Shown: one piece after another, positions 63,373-64,000 of the stretch
How the letters are laid out: each line of letters starts with the position of its first letter
Position numbering within the stretch: the stretch's first letter is position 1
From: Acanthacorydalis orientalis
Taxonomy: Eukaryota; Arthropoda; Insecta; Megaloptera; Corydalidae
Assembly: GCA_034766995.1 (NCBI GenBank)
Contig: CM068315.1
Span: forward strand, 43,660,318-43,724,317
DNA: 64,000 bases
Reading direction: 5' to 3'
Made by a program: the position numbers and the translations under genes
Notes under the pieces: model-generated
Database searches by the model: none
What the model saw: the letters and a program-made list of their open reading frames with translations, nothing else
What the model was told of the DNA's origin: nothing

Positions 63373-64000
63373 ATAATATATTTTAAAAATTGCCTTTTAA
63401 ATATTTGATTTTGTCGCAATAATAGTTTAAGCATTGTCATTAAATAACATTTCAAAATATTCGTCAATTAATTATCATTCATTTTAAGTTATATGCAATT
63501 CGATGCCGATACCGTCTTTTCAGAGTGAAAGACGCTGAAAAAAATTCTAGAACTGTTTTTTTTTTTGCAAAATAATAGTTAATTTTATCTTATTTTATAA
63601 TAAAATTCATAAACAGTTATTGTTATTCTTTTTTCTGCACATGTGTTTTTATATTTAATAATATTTTTGTGTAAAAGGACAAAACATTTGTTAAATTTTA
63701 TTTATATTTGTTAAGTCGTTGTTTTTACTATAAAGAAAATTTTAAACCAGTTAAAATCCAGTTGATATTTTTTTAAAATGAATCGTTTGAGCATATTTTA
63801 TGAACAATACCATCGTCTTCGGAACATAGACACTGTGTTTAGACTTTAAAAATAATTTTTGGATTAAAAAAATGTACTAATTTATTAAAACAATAATTAC
63901 GAGCGAATATTTTTAAGTACTTTTTTGTGCAATTTGAGATGTAAATCATTTGTAGAAATCAATTCAACTGGAGAGTTTAATTATTATGTTTCATTTGAAA

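Overview
The window looks like nuclear DNA of an insect, most plausibly a hymenopteran (inference). It is strongly AT-rich, has GT-AG spliced genes with mostly short introns, carries decayed mariner elements with TA target sites, and holds dozens of long (TA)n microsatellites. The few GC-richer islands are coding exons or possible promoter / first-exon regions. No bacterial-type operon, CRISPR array, rRNA gene or tRNA gene was seen.

Layout. At the left edge, on the minus strand, are the first two coding exons of an inward-rectifier potassium channel (6937-7094 and 319-655). They are joined across a 6.3 kb intron whose phase matches exactly, and the gene continues beyond position 1. The intron holds a full-length dead mariner, an internally deleted mariner, and a 0.5 kb repeat that recurs beside exon 1. 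From about 7.1 to 48.5 kb there is no confident protein gene. This stretch holds several MITE-like elements, a tetranucleotide (GATA-type) satellite, more mariner relics, about 25 long (TA)n tracts, and isolated GC-richer islands (about 12.3, 16.2, 35.1, 37.7 and 39.2 kb) that could be distal promoters or untranslated exons. From 48.5 to 53.1 kb on the plus strand is an 11-exon gene for an RPRD2-type protein (CTD-interacting domain plus coiled coil), reconstructed at 972 codons. Facing it from the right is a two-exon minus-strand gene for a short membrane-anchored protein of unknown function (54548-55428). From 55.5 to 64 kb are nested foldback MITEs, a Harbinger-like MITE, another deleted mariner and more (TA)n.

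How things fit. The potassium channel acts at the plasma membrane and the RPRD2-like protein on RNA polymerase II in the nucleus; nothing suggests they form one pathway. The RPRD2-like gene and the small membrane-protein gene are convergent with about 1.5 kb between stop codons. The most interesting material is in the mobile-element layer: three copies of one internally deleted mariner that keep only the transposase DNA-binding half, a pair of long-TIR elements at 17.3 and 23.1 kb, a long-TIR element at 8.0-8.4 kb, and a nested MITE cluster at 59.3-59.8 kb. I did not find a convincing new multi-gene system.
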